From Geobacillus jurassicus NBRC 107829 (lineage in GTDB: Bacteria > Bacillota > Bacilli > Bacillales > Anoxybacillaceae): a stretch of DNA of 64,000 bases. Location: assembly GCF_001544315.1 (NCBI RefSeq), contig NZ_BCQG01000006.1:20573-84572 (forward strand), written 5' to 3'. Positions 15,107 to 25,024 of this stretch are shown here, piece by piece. The notes beneath the pieces were generated by a model, which was given only the letters and a program-made list of their open reading frames with translations, searched no databases and was not told the DNA's origin. The position numbers were made by a program, and so were the translations under genes. Each line of letters opens with the position of its first letter. The first letter of the stretch is position 1.

Positions 15107-17245
15107 TTATGATTCGATTTTCGCCACAATGGCGTCTTCTTCGATATCGATGCGGATCGCGCGCACGGGACTGCTTGCGTCAAGCAGGCAGTCGGCGATG
15201 TTGTCTTCGACATGCTCTTGGATGACGCGGCGGAGCGGGCGGGCGCCAAAGGCCGGATGGTAGCCGAGTTCGGCCAGCTTTTCTTTCGCCGCTTCCGTCA
15301 CTTCGAGTTCAATGCCTTGTTCGCGCATCGCCGCTTTGACGTCGGCGAGCATCAAGTCGACAATTTCGAGCAAGTGCTCTTTTTCGAGCGGCTTGAACTC
15401 AATGATGGCATCGAAGCGGTTCAAGAACTCCGGCTTGAAGTAGGCGCCGAGCGAGTCAAGGACGCTCGTTTGCCCACTTGCTTCTTTTTCAAAGCCGACG
15501 GTGATTTTTTTGTCGGTCACGCCGGCGTTGCTTGTCGCGATGATGACGGTGTCTTTGAAGCTGACGGTGCGGCCTTGGCTGTCGGTCAAGCGGCCGTCTT
15601 CCAAAATTTGCAGGAAGATGTGCTGCACATCCGGGTGCGCTTTTTCAATCTCGTCAAGCAAGATGATGCTGTACGGATTGCGGCGCACTTTTTCGGTGAG
15701 TTGGCCGGCTTCTTCAAAGCCGACATAGCCCGGCGGTGAACCGATCAGCTTCGAGACCGAATGTTTCTCCATGTATTCGCTCATATCGAGGCGAATCATG
15801 GCGTCTTTTGTGCCAAACAGCTCCTCAGCGAGCGTTTTGGCGAGCTCCGTTTTCCCGACGCCGGTCGGACCGACGAACAGAAACGAACCGATCGGGCGAT
15901 GTTTCGCTTTCAAGCCGGCGCGGCTGCGGCGGATCGCCTTGGCGACTTTTTTCACCGCTTCCGCTTGGCCGATCACTTTTTTCGCCAAGTTTTCTTCGAG
16001 ATGTTTCATTTTTTCTTTTTCATCCGCTTGCAGTTTGCCGACCGGGATGCCGGTTTTTTCAGCAATGATTTGCTCGATGTCGGCGACGTCAATCGTCGGG
16101 CGTTCTTCGTTCACGCCTTGTTCAAGTTGTTTTTCGAGCTTCAGCTCTTCATCGCGCAGTTTCGCCGCCAGCTCGTAGTTTTCCTCTTTCGCCGCTTGTT
16201 CTTTTTCTTTCGCGATTTGCATCAGCCGCTCTTGCAATTGTTTTTCGTCAGTCGGGCCGAGGCGCAAGTTCGCTTTCGAGCCGGCTTCATCAAGCAAGTC
16301 GATCGCCTTGTCCGGGAGGAAGCGGTCTTGGATGTAGCGGTGCGCGAGTTTTACGCACGCTTCGATCGCTTCATCCGTGTAGCGGACATGATGGAATTGC
16401 TCGTATTTCGGCTGGATGCCTTTCAAGATGGCGATCGCTTCTTCCACGGTCGGCTCGTGGACGATGACCGGTTGGAAGCGGCGCTCAAGAGCCGCGTCTT
16501 TTTCAATTTGCCGGTATTCTTTCAGCGTCGTCGCCCCGACGACTTGCAGCTCCCCGCGGGCAAGCGCCGGTTTCAAAATGTTCCCGGCGTCCATCGACCC
16601 TTCGGCAGCGCCAGCGCCGACGAGCAGATGGATTTCGTCAATGAACAAGATGACGTTTTTCCGCTCTTGCAGTTCCGCGATGAGCCGTTTCATCCGCTCT
16701 TCAAATTGGCCGCGGATGCCGGTGTTGGCGACAAGCGAAGCGACATCAAGCAAGTACACTTCTTTGTTTAACAGTTTTTCCGGCACGTTCCCTTCGGCGA
16801 TTTTCAGCGCGAGCCCTTCGACGATCGCCGTTTTCCCGACGCCCGGTTCCCCGATTAAGACCGGGTTGTTTTTGTTGCGGCGGTTTAAAATTTCAATGAC
16901 GCGCGCGATTTCTTTGTCACGGCCGATGACTGGGTCGATCAAGCCAGCTTTGGCCATTTGCGTCAAGTTGCGGCCGAATTGATCCAAAAATCCGCCATTG
17001 CGGCTTTGCGGGCGTTTCGCCATCGTTTCTGGCGAACTCATCTCCGCGTTGGCCGCTGCGAAGTGGCTAGTAAAGAAGTCATCAAACGAAAACGGCGAAA
17101 AGCCAAAGTTCATCATCGGAATCGACAATTGTTGTTTTTGTTTTTCATAGCATTCATGGCAAAGATGAAGCTGTTGTTTTTCACCGTTCCATTGCAAGTT
17201 GACAAACACCGTTGCTTCACGTTGTTGGCATGCTTGGCAGCGCAT
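15107..17245 (-). CDS. clpE: ATP-dependent Clp protease ATP-binding subunit ClpE
   Basis: 712 residues. The N-terminal zinc finger, MRCQACQQ with CHECYEK about 30 residues on (two CxxC), distinguishes ClpE from ClpC. Two AAA+ modules follow, with Walker A GEPGVGKT and GPTGVGKT, and a UVR-type coiled region ([14 protein letters not shown]) between them. ClpE feeds misfolded proteins to ClpP during heat stress. The frame opens seven codons earlier, but AAAAGGGGG is correctly spaced only for the ATG at 17245. The promoter carries two CtsR boxes. Confidence 0.96.
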   Translation of the reverse strand: MRCQACQQREATVFVNLQWNGEKQQLHLCHECYEKQKQQLSIPMMNFGFSPFSFDDFFTSHFAAANAEMSSPETMAKRPQSRNGGFLDQFGRNLTQMAKAGLIDPVIGRDKEIARVIEILNRRNKNNPVLIGEPGVGKTAIVEGLALKIAEGNVPEKLLNKEVYLLDVASLVANTGIRGQFEERMKRLIAELQERKNVILFIDEIHLLVGAGAAEGSMDAGNILKPALARGELQVVGATTLKEYRQIEKDAALERRFQPVIVHEPTVEEAIAILKGIQPKYEQFHHVRYTDEAIEACVKLAHRYIQDRFLPDKAIDLLDEAGSKANLRLGPTDEKQLQERLMQIAKEKEQAAKEENYELAAKLRDEELKLEKQLEQGVNEERPTIDVADIEQIIAEKTGIPVGKLQADEKEKMKHLEENLAKKVIGQAEAVKKVAKAIRRSRAGLKAKHRPIGSFLFVGPTGVGKTELAKTLAEELFGTKDAMIRLDMSEYMEKHSVSKLIGSPPGYVGFEEAGQLTEKVRRNPYSIILLDEIEKAHPDVQHIFLQILEDGRLTDSQGRTVSFKDTVIIATSNAGVTDKKITVGFEKEASGQTSVLDSLGAYFKPEFLNRFDAIIEFKPLEKEHLLEIVDLMLADVKAAMREQGIELEVTEAAKEKLAELGYHPAFGARPLRRVIQEHVEDNIADCLLDASSPVRAIRIDIEEDAIVAKIES

Positions 17246-17274
17246 GAGGAATACCCCCTTTTCCATACTCAGAA

Positions 17275-17336
17275 TTTGACTTTGACTTTCTTTGACTTTC
17301 TGACTTTATTATACTTTGACCTTTTTTGACTTTCAA
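17275..17336 (-). promoter_or_regulatory. clpE sigma-A promoter with paired CtsR operators
   Basis: On the minus strand TTGAAA (17336-17331), a 17-base spacer and TATAAT (17313-17308). CtsR heptads: AGTCAAA-AAA-GGTCAAA (17331-17315) fills the spacer, and AGTCAAA-GAA-AGTCAAA (17297-17281) covers the start site. A further partial heptad continues to 17275. Both match the direct-repeat CtsR consensus with three-base spacing, indicating class III heat-shock control. Confidence 0.93.
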
Positions 17337-17511
17337 GTGTTTTGTACAAAAAAATTGTGATAACGATGAAATGTTTTTGAAAAAATGGTGAATACTAATG
17401 TAGGTGCGGCAAAGCTATGATAAAGTGAAAAAAAGAAAAAGAGGCGGAAAAGACTCCGTCTTTGGTGCTGACGATGATCATGAATTTGAAGGAAAAAGGA
17501 GAAAGGTGAAG

Positions 17512-18255
17512 ATGAGAAGACAGGTTGGTTTCGCGTTTTCTGTTGTGTTTTTGGGGATGATGATCATGGCAGCTTGTACAAATCACAACAAGCAAGCCGA
17601 GACGCCGGCCGTGCTTGACGTGAAAATGGACGTTCCGGACCATGTCGATTTGAACAAACCGACGAAGCTCGCCTGCGTCGTGACGTATGGCGGTGAAAAA
17701 GTGGACGATGCAAGCGAAGTCAAGTTTGAAGTATGGAAACATGGAGATGGCGAGCGGGAAATGCTTGAAGCGAAGCATGACGGCGATGGCCGCTATTCGG
17801 TGGAAAAAACGTTTACGGAAGCGGGAACATATTCGGTCGTCGCCCATGTAACGGCGCGCGACATGCATAACATGCCGAAAAAAGATATTGTCGCCGGCAA
17901 TCCGGAACAGGCGGCGACGGCTGACGGTGCGCGCGAAACCTCCCAAGGCAGTGCTGAAGAACACCATCATGGCGCTGTTGCCATTTCGCTGTCGTCCCGT
18001 TCGTTCGAAGCTGGAAAACCGGCGGCATTGACCGTCCACCTCACCAAAGATGGGAAGCCGTTTACGAACGCCACGGTTCGTTTTGAGATTTGGCAGGCCG
18101 GCAACAAGCATGAATTTATCGATGCGAATGAAAAAGGAAACGGCGAATATGAGGCCGTTGCGACGTTTGCCAACGAAGGAACGTATTCGGTGAAAGTGCA
18201 TGTGGAAACAGATCAATTGCACGAACATCAAGTTGAACAAGTGACTGCTCAGTAA
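17512..18255 (+). CDS. Lipoprotein with two YtkA/FixH-like domains
   Basis: 247 residues. A lipoprotein signal ends at MIMAAC. Two similar beta-sandwich repeats follow. The first, about 30-125, contains KLACVVTYGGEKVDDASEVKFEVW. The second, about 150-245, contains PAALTVHLTKDGKPFTNATVRFEIW. Both end with EAGTYSV/NEGTYSV + VHV. This is the YtkA-like pattern, duplicated here. The family is found near cytochrome oxidase assembly and copper genes; no such neighbours are here, so the role is open. The His-rich EEHHHG linker could bind metal. The ATG at 17512 has a GGAGAAAGG site; upstream in-frame codons do not. Confidence 0.78.
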   Translation: MRRQVGFAFSVVFLGMMIMAACTNHNKQAETPAVLDVKMDVPDHVDLNKPTKLACVVTYGGEKVDDASEVKFEVWKHGDGEREMLEAKHDGDGRYSVEKTFTEAGTYSVVAHVTARDMHNMPKKDIVAGNPEQAATADGARETSQGSAEEHHHGAVAISLSSRSFEAGKPAALTVHLTKDGKPFTNATVRFEIWQAGNKHEFIDANEKGNGEYEAVATFANEGTYSVKVHVETDQLHEHQVEQVTAQ

Positions 18256-18257
18256 TG

Positions 18258-18287
18258 AAGGATGCCGAGGGAGGCATCCTTTTTTTG
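18258..18287 (+). terminator. Terminator after the YtkA-like gene
   Basis: AAGGATGCC pairs with GGCATCCTT, then a run of seven T. Confidence 0.9.
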
Positions 18288-18364
18288 CCTATTCGTCTTT
18301 CTTGTCCGCTGCGGACATATATATGGAAGTAAAGCAGCGGACAAGAAGAAGGAGAGGGCAGGCA

Positions 18365-19405
18365 GTGAAGAAGAAAACGGAATGGTCGGAGGCTTGGCAA
18401 ATCGCCGCTGTTTACGTTGGCACGGTGATTGGGGCGGGATTTGCGACCGGCAGGGAAATTATTGAATTTTTTACCCGCTACGGAATGGCTGGGACGATCG
18501 GGGTGGCGGTCAGCGGCGTTTTGTTCACATGGGGCGGCGCGCGCCTGATGGTGATGGCGCGCCGTATTGGAGCCGCATCATATGATGAATTGAATCGTTA
18601 TTTGTTCGGAAGAATGTTGAGCCCGTTTGTGACGCTCGTGATGACAGCGATGATCGCCGGGGTGACGGCGGTGATGATCGCCGGGGCGGGTGCGGTGTTT
18701 GAAGAGCAGATCGGCTGGCCGCGGCAAGTGGGCGTTGCGTTGACGCTTGGGCTGGCGTTGGTCATCATGCTGTTTGACCGCAAAGGGCTGTTTGGCGTCA
18801 ACGTGTTTGTCGCGCCGATGATGATGCTGTTTAGTTGCCTTGCGTTTATGAAAACGATGATGGCTGGCGACTTGTGCCGCCCAGACATGGCTGCGGCGGA
18901 CTATTCCCTAAAGGCGATGTTGTCGCCGTTTTCCTATGCGGCGTTTAACTTAGCGATGGCCCAAGCGGTGCTTGTCCCCATCGCCCGCGAAGCGACCGAT
19001 GAGCGAGCGGTGAGACGCGGGGCGATGTTAGGTGGAATGGTGCTGACGTTTTTGCTGCTGTTGAACCATATGGTGCTGCTATCGTTTCCACACAAGGATG
19101 ATTATGATATTCCGATGGCGGAAGTGGTTCGTACGTTTTTTGCTATATTGTATTGGTTTTATGTTGTCGTCATTTACGGAGAAATTTTTACATCGGTCAT
19201 CGGCGGCATGTTTGGGCTTGTACGTCAAGTGCGCGTTTGGGTGCCGATCAGCGGGAAATGGCTGGGCGTGCTGCTCGTTTTGCTGTTTGCGGCGGTCAGT
19301 CCGTTTCATTACGGGGAGCTGCTGTCGTTCATCTATCCGCTGTTCGGTTATATGAGCCTTGTGCTGTTGTGGCTTCTTTGGCGCCGGCAGTTGCCGCGCC
19401 GGTAA
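18365..19405 (+). CDS. ykvI: YkvI-like multi-spanning membrane protein
   Basis: 346 residues with about ten hydrophobic segments. It begins WQIAAVYVGTVIGAGFATGREI, the GxxxGAGFATGRE pattern of YkvI-type transporters distantly related to the APC/NSS fold. Substrate unknown. The start is the GTG at 18365, seven bases after AAGGAGAGG; the longer frame from 18302 has no ribosome binding site. In B. subtilis ykvI lies just before the que operon; here a chemoreceptor and a ger operon separate them. Confidence 0.8.
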   Translation: MKKKTEWSEAWQIAAVYVGTVIGAGFATGREIIEFFTRYGMAGTIGVAVSGVLFTWGGARLMVMARRIGAASYDELNRYLFGRMLSPFVTLVMTAMIAGVTAVMIAGAGAVFEEQIGWPRQVGVALTLGLALVIMLFDRKGLFGVNVFVAPMMMLFSCLAFMKTMMAGDLCRPDMAAADYSLKAMLSPFSYAAFNLAMAQAVLVPIAREATDERAVRRGAMLGGMVLTFLLLLNHMVLLSFPHKDDYDIPMAEVVRTFFAILYWFYVVVIYGEIFTSVIGGMFGLVRQVRVWVPISGKWLGVLLVLLFAAVSPFHYGELLSFIYPLFGYMSLVLLWLLWRRQLPRR

Positions 19406-19408
19406 ACG

Positions 19409-19463
19409 AGCCCTTTCGTTCCCCGATGTTTCTTTGGTGAAGGGGGACGAAAGGGCTTTATTT
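19409..19463. terminator. Bidirectional terminator between ykvI and the chemoreceptor gene
   Basis: AGCCCTTTCGT pairs with ACGAAAGGGCT around a CCCC/GGGG-extended stem; TTTATTTCTTT follows on the + strand. Confidence 0.8.
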
Positions 19464-19465
19464 CT

Positions 19466-21076
19466 TTATGAATGAAAGCGGGTGATCATTTTTTCTAAAT
19501 CGCGCGCTGCCGCAGCCAGCGTGTCTGCTTCTCGCGCTAGTTGGTGAAGGGCGAGCGTTTGTTGCTCAAGCCCAGCCGCCGTTTCTTGCACCATGTTCGA
19601 AAAATCGGCCGCGACGGTGCGCACATCTTCCATCAGTCCGCCGAGCTGCTCGCCGTCGGCGGTGATGGCGTTGACGTACGTTTCGTTTTGCTGAAGCAAA
19701 TCGTTCAGCTGGGCGAACATGCTTTGAAACGATGTGAACGTCTCTCCTGTTTTCCAAAGCGAGTCTTTTGTTTTTTCGACGTGGCGGCCGTTTCCTTGTA
19801 TGGCCTGCACGGCTTCTTTGAGCGCGTTCGTCATGGCGTCGAGCGAAGCGAAAATTTCAGCGGCGAATGTGTTTGTATCTTCAGCGAGTTTTCGCACTTC
19901 TTGGGCGACGATGGAAAAGCCGCGGCCCGCTTCACCCGCCCGCGCCGCTTCGATCGAAGCGTTTAGGGCGAGCAAGTTCGTTTGTTTGGCGATCGTGCGA
20001 ATGGCGGCGATCATGTCATGAGCGCGCGCCGCTTCATTGGCTGCTTTGTCGATGAGGGCGGTCGTTTCGCTGATGCCGCGTTGCATGGCGTCCATGTTTG
20101 TTTTCGTTTCATCAATGAGACGGATGCCTTCCACCGCCGACGACCAAGCGTCGCTTGCTTGCCTTACGACGCGTTCAACGGCGGCTCGCATGATCTGCAC
20201 GCGTTCCACCATCTGCCGGATGACGTCATCGGCTTGCTCGACGGCGGCCGTTTGTTGTTTCGCTCCTTCGCGGAACGTTTCGACGGCGGCGGCGATTTCG
20301 TCAAATGATTCAGAGAGGCGGCGCATTTCCATCTGTTGCTCATGGCTGACATCATGCACCGTTTTGGCCGCTTTGCCGAGCTCGGCGATGATCGTGCGGA
20401 TGCCGAGAATCATTTTGTTGATTTCGTAGGCGATTTGATGAAATTCATCCCGTTTTCCCGTCGTTTTCACTTCTGTCTGCAATTGACCCGAGGAGACAGT
20501 GCGGGCGACGCCGTACCAATGGCGAAGCTGGGCGGCAATGGCCCGATGCCAGGCGGCGCCGATCCCAAGTCCGGCAGCTGCGGCGAACAGCGCGGCGAAA
20601 ACGGGCGGCGCCCCGGCAGCGGAGGCGGCCAGCCCGACCAATGCAGGTGCGATGGCGACGCTGGCGACCATCCATTGCAAATACGGGCGGTGCATGAGCC
20701 GCCCCATCCGCAAGTTGATGCGCCTTCCGCTCGGTTCGGTCCAAAGCGGGCAGCTGGCGTCAATCAACACTTCGCCTGTATCGCGCTCGTACACTTGCAA
20801 GAGCGGCTCGTTCGTGCGGGCGGCGGCAAGCCCAACGGGGTCGGCAAACACCCGCCCCTCGCGGAGGCGGTTCGTATGGACGAGTCCGTATCCGCTTTCA
20901 TCGACAACAACAAAATATTCATCATGGCCAAGCCGCTCGTCTAAAAAGGCGCGGATGCGGTCGAGCTGCTCTTCAAGCGGACGCGTTCGGTCGATCGACC
21001 GCCGCAACGCTTCAGCCGTTGCCGTCACTTTTTTCAACGCCCGTTTCGCCCGGCGCCGTTTCGTCAGTTCGCTCAT
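19466..21076 (-). CDS. Methyl-accepting chemotaxis protein
   Basis: 536 residues. A coiled N-terminal segment, then a small PAS/cache-like part containing DEYFVVVDESGYGLVHT. Two closely spaced hydrophobic segments follow (about 135-175), with little between them, so the sensory part is probably cytoplasmic. A HAMP-like region comes next, and then the signalling hairpin with the conserved [22 protein letters not shown] tip and VAQEVRKLAE. It relays signals to CheA/CheW. The start at 21076 follows AAAGGAGAAT; the longer frame is less well placed. No other che genes are nearby. Confidence 0.9.
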   Translation of the reverse strand: MSELTKRRRAKRALKKVTATAEALRRSIDRTRPLEEQLDRIRAFLDERLGHDEYFVVVDESGYGLVHTNRLREGRVFADPVGLAAARTNEPLLQVYERDTGEVLIDASCPLWTEPSGRRINLRMGRLMHRPYLQWMVASVAIAPALVGLAASAAGAPPVFAALFAAAAGLGIGAAWHRAIAAQLRHWYGVARTVSSGQLQTEVKTTGKRDEFHQIAYEINKMILGIRTIIAELGKAAKTVHDVSHEQQMEMRRLSESFDEIAAAVETFREGAKQQTAAVEQADDVIRQMVERVQIMRAAVERVVRQASDAWSSAVEGIRLIDETKTNMDAMQRGISETTALIDKAANEAARAHDMIAAIRTIAKQTNLLALNASIEAARAGEAGRGFSIVAQEVRKLAEDTNTFAAEIFASLDAMTNALKEAVQAIQGNGRHVEKTKDSLWKTGETFTSFQSMFAQLNDLLQQNETYVNAITADGEQLGGLMEDVRTVAADFSNMVQETAAGLEQQTLALHQLAREADTLAAAARDLEKMITRFHS

Positions 21077-21218
21077 AGACGATTCTCCTTTTTTCATTTT
21101 CGTCTATTCTCAATAATATATAGAATATTTTGTCGAATCAATAGGATGAAAGGGGGATGCATAAAAATATCTATCGATTGGAAGACTATGCCGTAAACGG
21201 AAGAGCGAGGGGATGTCC

Positions 21219-22733
21219 GTGGGTTTGTTCATGTTTTGGAAAAAAAAGAAAAAACGCCCCCCGCAGCGGCCCATTTCGCAGCTTTGGGAAAAACTGCGGC
21301 AATCAAGCGACTTCGTTGAATTGTCGTTCATCGTTGGGGGCAAGGAGCTGTCGATTTACTATTTTGATTCGCTCGTCGATCCGCAAGTATTGCAAGAGCA
21401 GATTCTTTGCCATTTGCAAAACGACATTCCCAAGCATCCGACCGTCCGACTGGAAGATTTGCAACAAATCGTGCCGATTCAGCGCATTGAAGTGAGCGAA
21501 GACACAGCGCTGATTGAAGAAAAGGTATTGAAAGGGTTTGTCGCCGTCAGTTTCCGCGAACAGCCGGGCAAGGCGGCGCTCATGAGCGCCGCCGCCGAAA
21601 ATTTAGGGTTGCGGGAAAACAACGATTCCGAAAATGAGTTCAGTGTCGTCGGACCGAAAGTCGGGTTTGTCGAAAACGTTGGCGTCAATTTGCATCTCAT
21701 CCGCCGGCAAGTGGTGACGCCGAACCTTGTTTTTCGAGAAATGTCGGTCGGCTCAGTGTCGAAAACAAAAGTCGTCATTGCCTACATCGACGGCGTGGCC
21801 AATCCAGAAGTGGTCCAAACGGTGACGCAGCGGCTTGAGGCAATTCATTTTGACGTCGTGTTTGACAACGCCATTTTGGATCAGCTGCTCGCTGACAATT
21901 CGCGGACGCCGTTTCCGCTCTTTATCTCGACTGAGCGGATCGATCGGGCCGTTTATGCGATCGTCTCGGGGCAAGTCGCGATTTTTTGCGACGGCTCCCC
22001 GTATGCCGTGATCGGTCCCGCCGCTCTTTTCGATTTTTTTACGTCGCCGGAAGACTATTATCTGCCGTGGGTGCTCGGTACGTTTTTCCGCCTCATTCGG
22101 TTTTTCGGCGTCGCGTTTTCCGTGTTGGCGTCTCCGATTTATGTGGCGGTGCTGACGTACCATTACGAGATGATCCCGGAAGATTTGCTCGGACCGATCA
22201 TTTATTCGCGCTCGAACGTGCCGTTTCCGCCGGTGCTCGAGGTGCTGTTTTTGGAGATTACGATCGAGCTGTTGCGCGAAGCCGGAGCGCGGCTGCCGAC
22301 GAAAGTGGCGCAAACGCTCGGGATTGTCGGCGGGATTGTCATCGGGCAGGCGACTGTTGATGCTGGGCTGACGAGTACGATTTTGTTGATTGTCGTTGCC
22401 CTGGCGGCGCTCGCTTCGTTTACAACGCCGATTTTCAAAATGTCGAACACGATTCGGTTCATCCGGTTCCCATTCATTTTGTTCGCCGCTGGCTGGGGCG
22501 GGATCGGCATCATCTTTGCTGTCTGCGGATTGCTCATTCATTTAGGGCGGCTGCAGTCGTTTGGCTATCCGTATTTGCTGCCGTTTTATCCGCTTCGCGT
22601 GCGCAACTTCCGCGACACCTTCATCCGTTCGCCATACAGTGAAACAGCGGAACGGCCGATGTTTCTTCGTCCGCGGTCGCGGTTTCGCTATGATCCGAAT
22701 GAGGCGAAGCAAAAACGCGATATTGATGAGTAA
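21219..22733 (+). CDS. Spore germination protein, GerA family (receptor subunit A)
   Basis: About 504 residues. A soluble N-terminal domain with the family features VGPKVGFVENVGVNLHLIRR and IAYIDGVANPEVV is followed by five or six C-terminal membrane helices, including RPVF-like TPFPLFISTERIDRA and the GGIVIGQATVDAGLTS helix. GerA subunits form, with GerB and GerC, the germinant receptor of the spore inner membrane. AGGGG lies six bases before a GTG at 21219; the ATG at 21213 overlaps that site, so the GTG is preferred. First gene of an A-C-B operon. The germinant is unknown. Confidence 0.92.
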   Translation: MGLFMFWKKKKKRPPQRPISQLWEKLRQSSDFVELSFIVGGKELSIYYFDSLVDPQVLQEQILCHLQNDIPKHPTVRLEDLQQIVPIQRIEVSEDTALIEEKVLKGFVAVSFREQPGKAALMSAAAENLGLRENNDSENEFSVVGPKVGFVENVGVNLHLIRRQVVTPNLVFREMSVGSVSKTKVVIAYIDGVANPEVVQTVTQRLEAIHFDVVFDNAILDQLLADNSRTPFPLFISTERIDRAVYAIVSGQVAIFCDGSPYAVIGPAALFDFFTSPEDYYLPWVLGTFFRLIRFFGVAFSVLASPIYVAVLTYHYEMIPEDLLGPIIYSRSNVPFPPVLEVLFLEITIELLREAGARLPTKVAQTLGIVGGIVIGQATVDAGLTSTILLIVVALAALASFTTPIFKMSNTIRFIRFPFILFAAGWGGIGIIFAVCGLLIHLGRLQSFGYPYLLPFYPLRVRNFRDTFIRSPYSETAERPMFLRPRSRFRYDPNEAKQKRDIDE

Positions 22734-22741
22734 GGGTGATC

Positions 22742-23830
22742 ATGATGAGGCGTGGGCTCGCATGGATCGGTGCGTTGCTGTTGCTTAGCGGCTGCGCCAG
22801 TTCGCGGCCGATTGACGAAATTCAAATTATCCAGCAGATGGGCTATGATTTCGAGAACGGCCGCTACACCGGCACGGCGGTGTACCCGACGTTCAAGCAA
22901 GGGCCGATGACAAAGCCGAATATGCTGACGACGACGTCGCCAACGATCTACGACCTCATCCCGCGCCTGTCATCGAAATCGGCGCTGCCGATTGAGGAAG
23001 GACAGCTGCGGCTCATTTTGTTTGGCCAAGAGTTCGCTAGGCGCGGGGTGACGCAAATTACGCATAGCCTCGCGCGCAACAACAAAGTCGGCAGCCATTT
23101 GTTGCTTGGCGTGGCGGAAGAAAGTGCCAGGGAGTTGCTGAAAATCACTGCGAAAACGACGCTGAGCGACACGTTGTATTTGCCGAATGTTGTGGAACAA
23201 AACGAGCAGTCGATGAACTTGCCGAAGACGAATTTGCACTTGTTTTTGTATCGCTATTTTTCCCCGGGGAGCGACCCATTTTTGCCGTACTTTGAGAAAA
23301 AAGGAGATTTCGTCAAGCTCGAAGGGGTCGCTTTGTTTCGCGATGACAAATATGTCGGGCATGTGAGTTTGCGCGATTCGTTTTTGATGAAAATTTTGCT
23401 CGGGGAAACGAAAAACGGCGTCTACCAGCTGAAAGTTGGGAATCGCGGAAAACAGGGCGAGGATCGGGTGATGCTGCAAAACTTATGGGCAAAGCCGAAA
23501 TATGAATGGAAGCGTGACGGCAGCCGCCATGCGCTTGACGTGTTCGTCCATATCCATGCGTCGGTGAGGGATTACCCGTCATGGCTCGATCATCCAGGAG
23601 ATGATTTGTTTGATGATGTGAAGAAAAAAATGGAAAATGAATTAGAGCATAATATGCGCCGGCTATTCCGTTATTTTCAGAAAAAACGGATTGATCCGCT
23701 CGGCATCGGCGATTTTGTCCGCAGCGTGACAAGACATTGGGATCCCGATGCGTTTTACCGCGAATACCCGGATATCGACATCCGTCCGCATGTAACGGTG
23801 GACATCGTCCATACAGGCATTGGCGAATAA
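22742..23830 (+). CDS. Spore germination lipoprotein, Ger(x)C family (receptor subunit C)
   Basis: 362 residues with a lipoprotein signal ending LLLLSGC (Cys about 18). The mature part carries Ger(x)C landmarks: PIDEIQIIQQMGYDFENGRYTGTA and ILFGQEFARRGVTQI early, and KGDFVKLEGVALFRDDKYVG centrally. It begins eight bases after the GerA stop, with AAGGGTG as ribosome binding site; two adjacent ATGs (22742, 22745) are both possible. Subunit C sits on the outer face of the spore inner membrane and is needed for receptor function. Confidence 0.92.
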   Translation: MMRRGLAWIGALLLLSGCASSRPIDEIQIIQQMGYDFENGRYTGTAVYPTFKQGPMTKPNMLTTTSPTIYDLIPRLSSKSALPIEEGQLRLILFGQEFARRGVTQITHSLARNNKVGSHLLLGVAEESARELLKITAKTTLSDTLYLPNVVEQNEQSMNLPKTNLHLFLYRYFSPGSDPFLPYFEKKGDFVKLEGVALFRDDKYVGHVSLRDSFLMKILLGETKNGVYQLKVGNRGKQGEDRVMLQNLWAKPKYEWKRDGSRHALDVFVHIHASVRDYPSWLDHPGDDLFDDVKKKMENELEHNMRRLFRYFQKKRIDPLGIGDFVRSVTRHWDPDAFYREYPDIDIRPHVTVDIVHTGIGE

Positions 23831-23856
23831 GACGGGGATCATGAGGAGGGATAACG

Positions 23857-24969
23857 ATGAAGCAGGCCATTCCGGAACGGTTTCTCATTTCCCCGTTTCT
23901 TGCTTTTTTTGTCATTCATGCGGCACAAATTGGGGTCGGGGCGCTCAGTTTTCAGCGTCCGCTCATGAAAGAGGCGGGGCAGGACGCCTGGATCGTTGTG
24001 TTGCTGGCTGGACTGGCGGCGCACGGGCTCGTTTGGCTCATGTATCGTCTGTTTTCCTACTCGCCGTCCGGAGGAGACATCGTGTCGCTTCATGAACAGT
24101 ACTTCGGGCGGTGGATCGGTGGAGTGCTGAGCCTTGGGCTGCTTTTTTACTATGCGCTCGTGGCGCTGACGGTGCTTCAGTCGTACATTGAAATCATTAA
24201 AGTATGGGTGTTCCCGTTGATGGGAGCGTGGCAGTTCAGCCTCGTTTTTTTGCTGCTGACGTATTACGCCGTCCTCGGCGGGTTTCGCGTCGTCGCCGGC
24301 TTATGCGTTTGGGGAGTCGTGATTCCGCTGTTGACGATTTTTCCGATGGTTTTCTTTCCGCTTGAATATGCTCAATACCGGAATTTATTTCCAGTGTTTG
24401 ACCATTCGTTTGGACAATTGGTGAAAGCATCGAAAGAGATGACGCTTCAATATTTAGGGTTTGAAATGCTGCTCATGTATTACCCGTTTTTAAAAAATGC
24501 TCCGTCCTCGCAAAAGTGGGCGCACGCTGCCAATGCCTTCACAACGTTCATTTACCTTGTTGTGATGTTGATTTCGATTGTGTTTTATAACAAAGAACAA
24601 ATTCAGCATATTACATGGCCGACGCTGACGCTCGCCAAAATTCCGGAAGTGCCGTTTATCGAGCGGATGGAGTATATCGTCATCTCGATTTACGTGCTCG
24701 TTGTGTTTCCGATCATTACCATTTCCGTTTGGGCGGCGATGCGCGTGGTCAAACAGCTGTTTGCCGTTCAGCAGCGCCGTTCGCTGCCTGTGCTGCTTGC
24801 CGTCTTGTTTGTCGGAACGCTGTTTGTTCAAGAGAAAACCGATATCGATCGGTTGATGAAATGGACAGCTGAGGCCGGGTTTTATCTTGCCGCCGTCTAC
24901 ATTCCTCTTTTGTACGTGTACGTATGGGCGGCGGAAAAAGTGAAAAAGGCGCTACAACAAAAACCGTGA
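23857..24969 (+). CDS. Spore germination permease-like protein, GerB family (receptor subunit B)
   Basis: 370 residues with about ten membrane helices, starting ISPFLAFFVIHAAQIGVGALSF, the usual GerAB opening. It belongs to the APC superfamily and is the likely germinant-binding subunit. It starts 26 bases after the C subunit, with GGAGGG before the ATG. The stop is followed within about 15 bases by the promoter of the que operon. The gene order A-C-B is common among ger operons of Geobacillus. Confidence 0.92.
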   Translation: MKQAIPERFLISPFLAFFVIHAAQIGVGALSFQRPLMKEAGQDAWIVVLLAGLAAHGLVWLMYRLFSYSPSGGDIVSLHEQYFGRWIGGVLSLGLLFYYALVALTVLQSYIEIIKVWVFPLMGAWQFSLVFLLLTYYAVLGGFRVVAGLCVWGVVIPLLTIFPMVFFPLEYAQYRNLFPVFDHSFGQLVKASKEMTLQYLGFEMLLMYYPFLKNAPSSQKWAHAANAFTTFIYLVVMLISIVFYNKEQIQHITWPTLTLAKIPEVPFIERMEYIVISIYVLVVFPIITISVWAAMRVVKQLFAVQQRRSLPVLLAVLFVGTLFVQEKTDIDRLMKWTAEAGFYLAAVYIPLLYVYVWAAEKVKKALQQKP

Positions 24970-25024
24970 ATATGGTATAGTAAAAAAGAAAACAGAAGAA
25001 TACAATTCCGTACATTTGTACGGG

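Noticed and set aside
15761..16771. A 336-codon open frame antisense to clpE
   Set aside because: A shadow of a high-GC gene: composition is dominated by Arg, Phe and Asp runs, no ribosome binding site, and clpE is certain on the other strand.
21110..21218. Sigma-G promoter for the ger operon
   Set aside because: GAATA/GAATC and CATAAAA elements occur but with spacing of 20 bases or more, so the match is not convincing.
21753..22541. A 262-codon frame antisense to the GerA gene
   Set aside because: Long Arg/Asn/Asp runs and no start signals; explained by codon bias of the sense gene.
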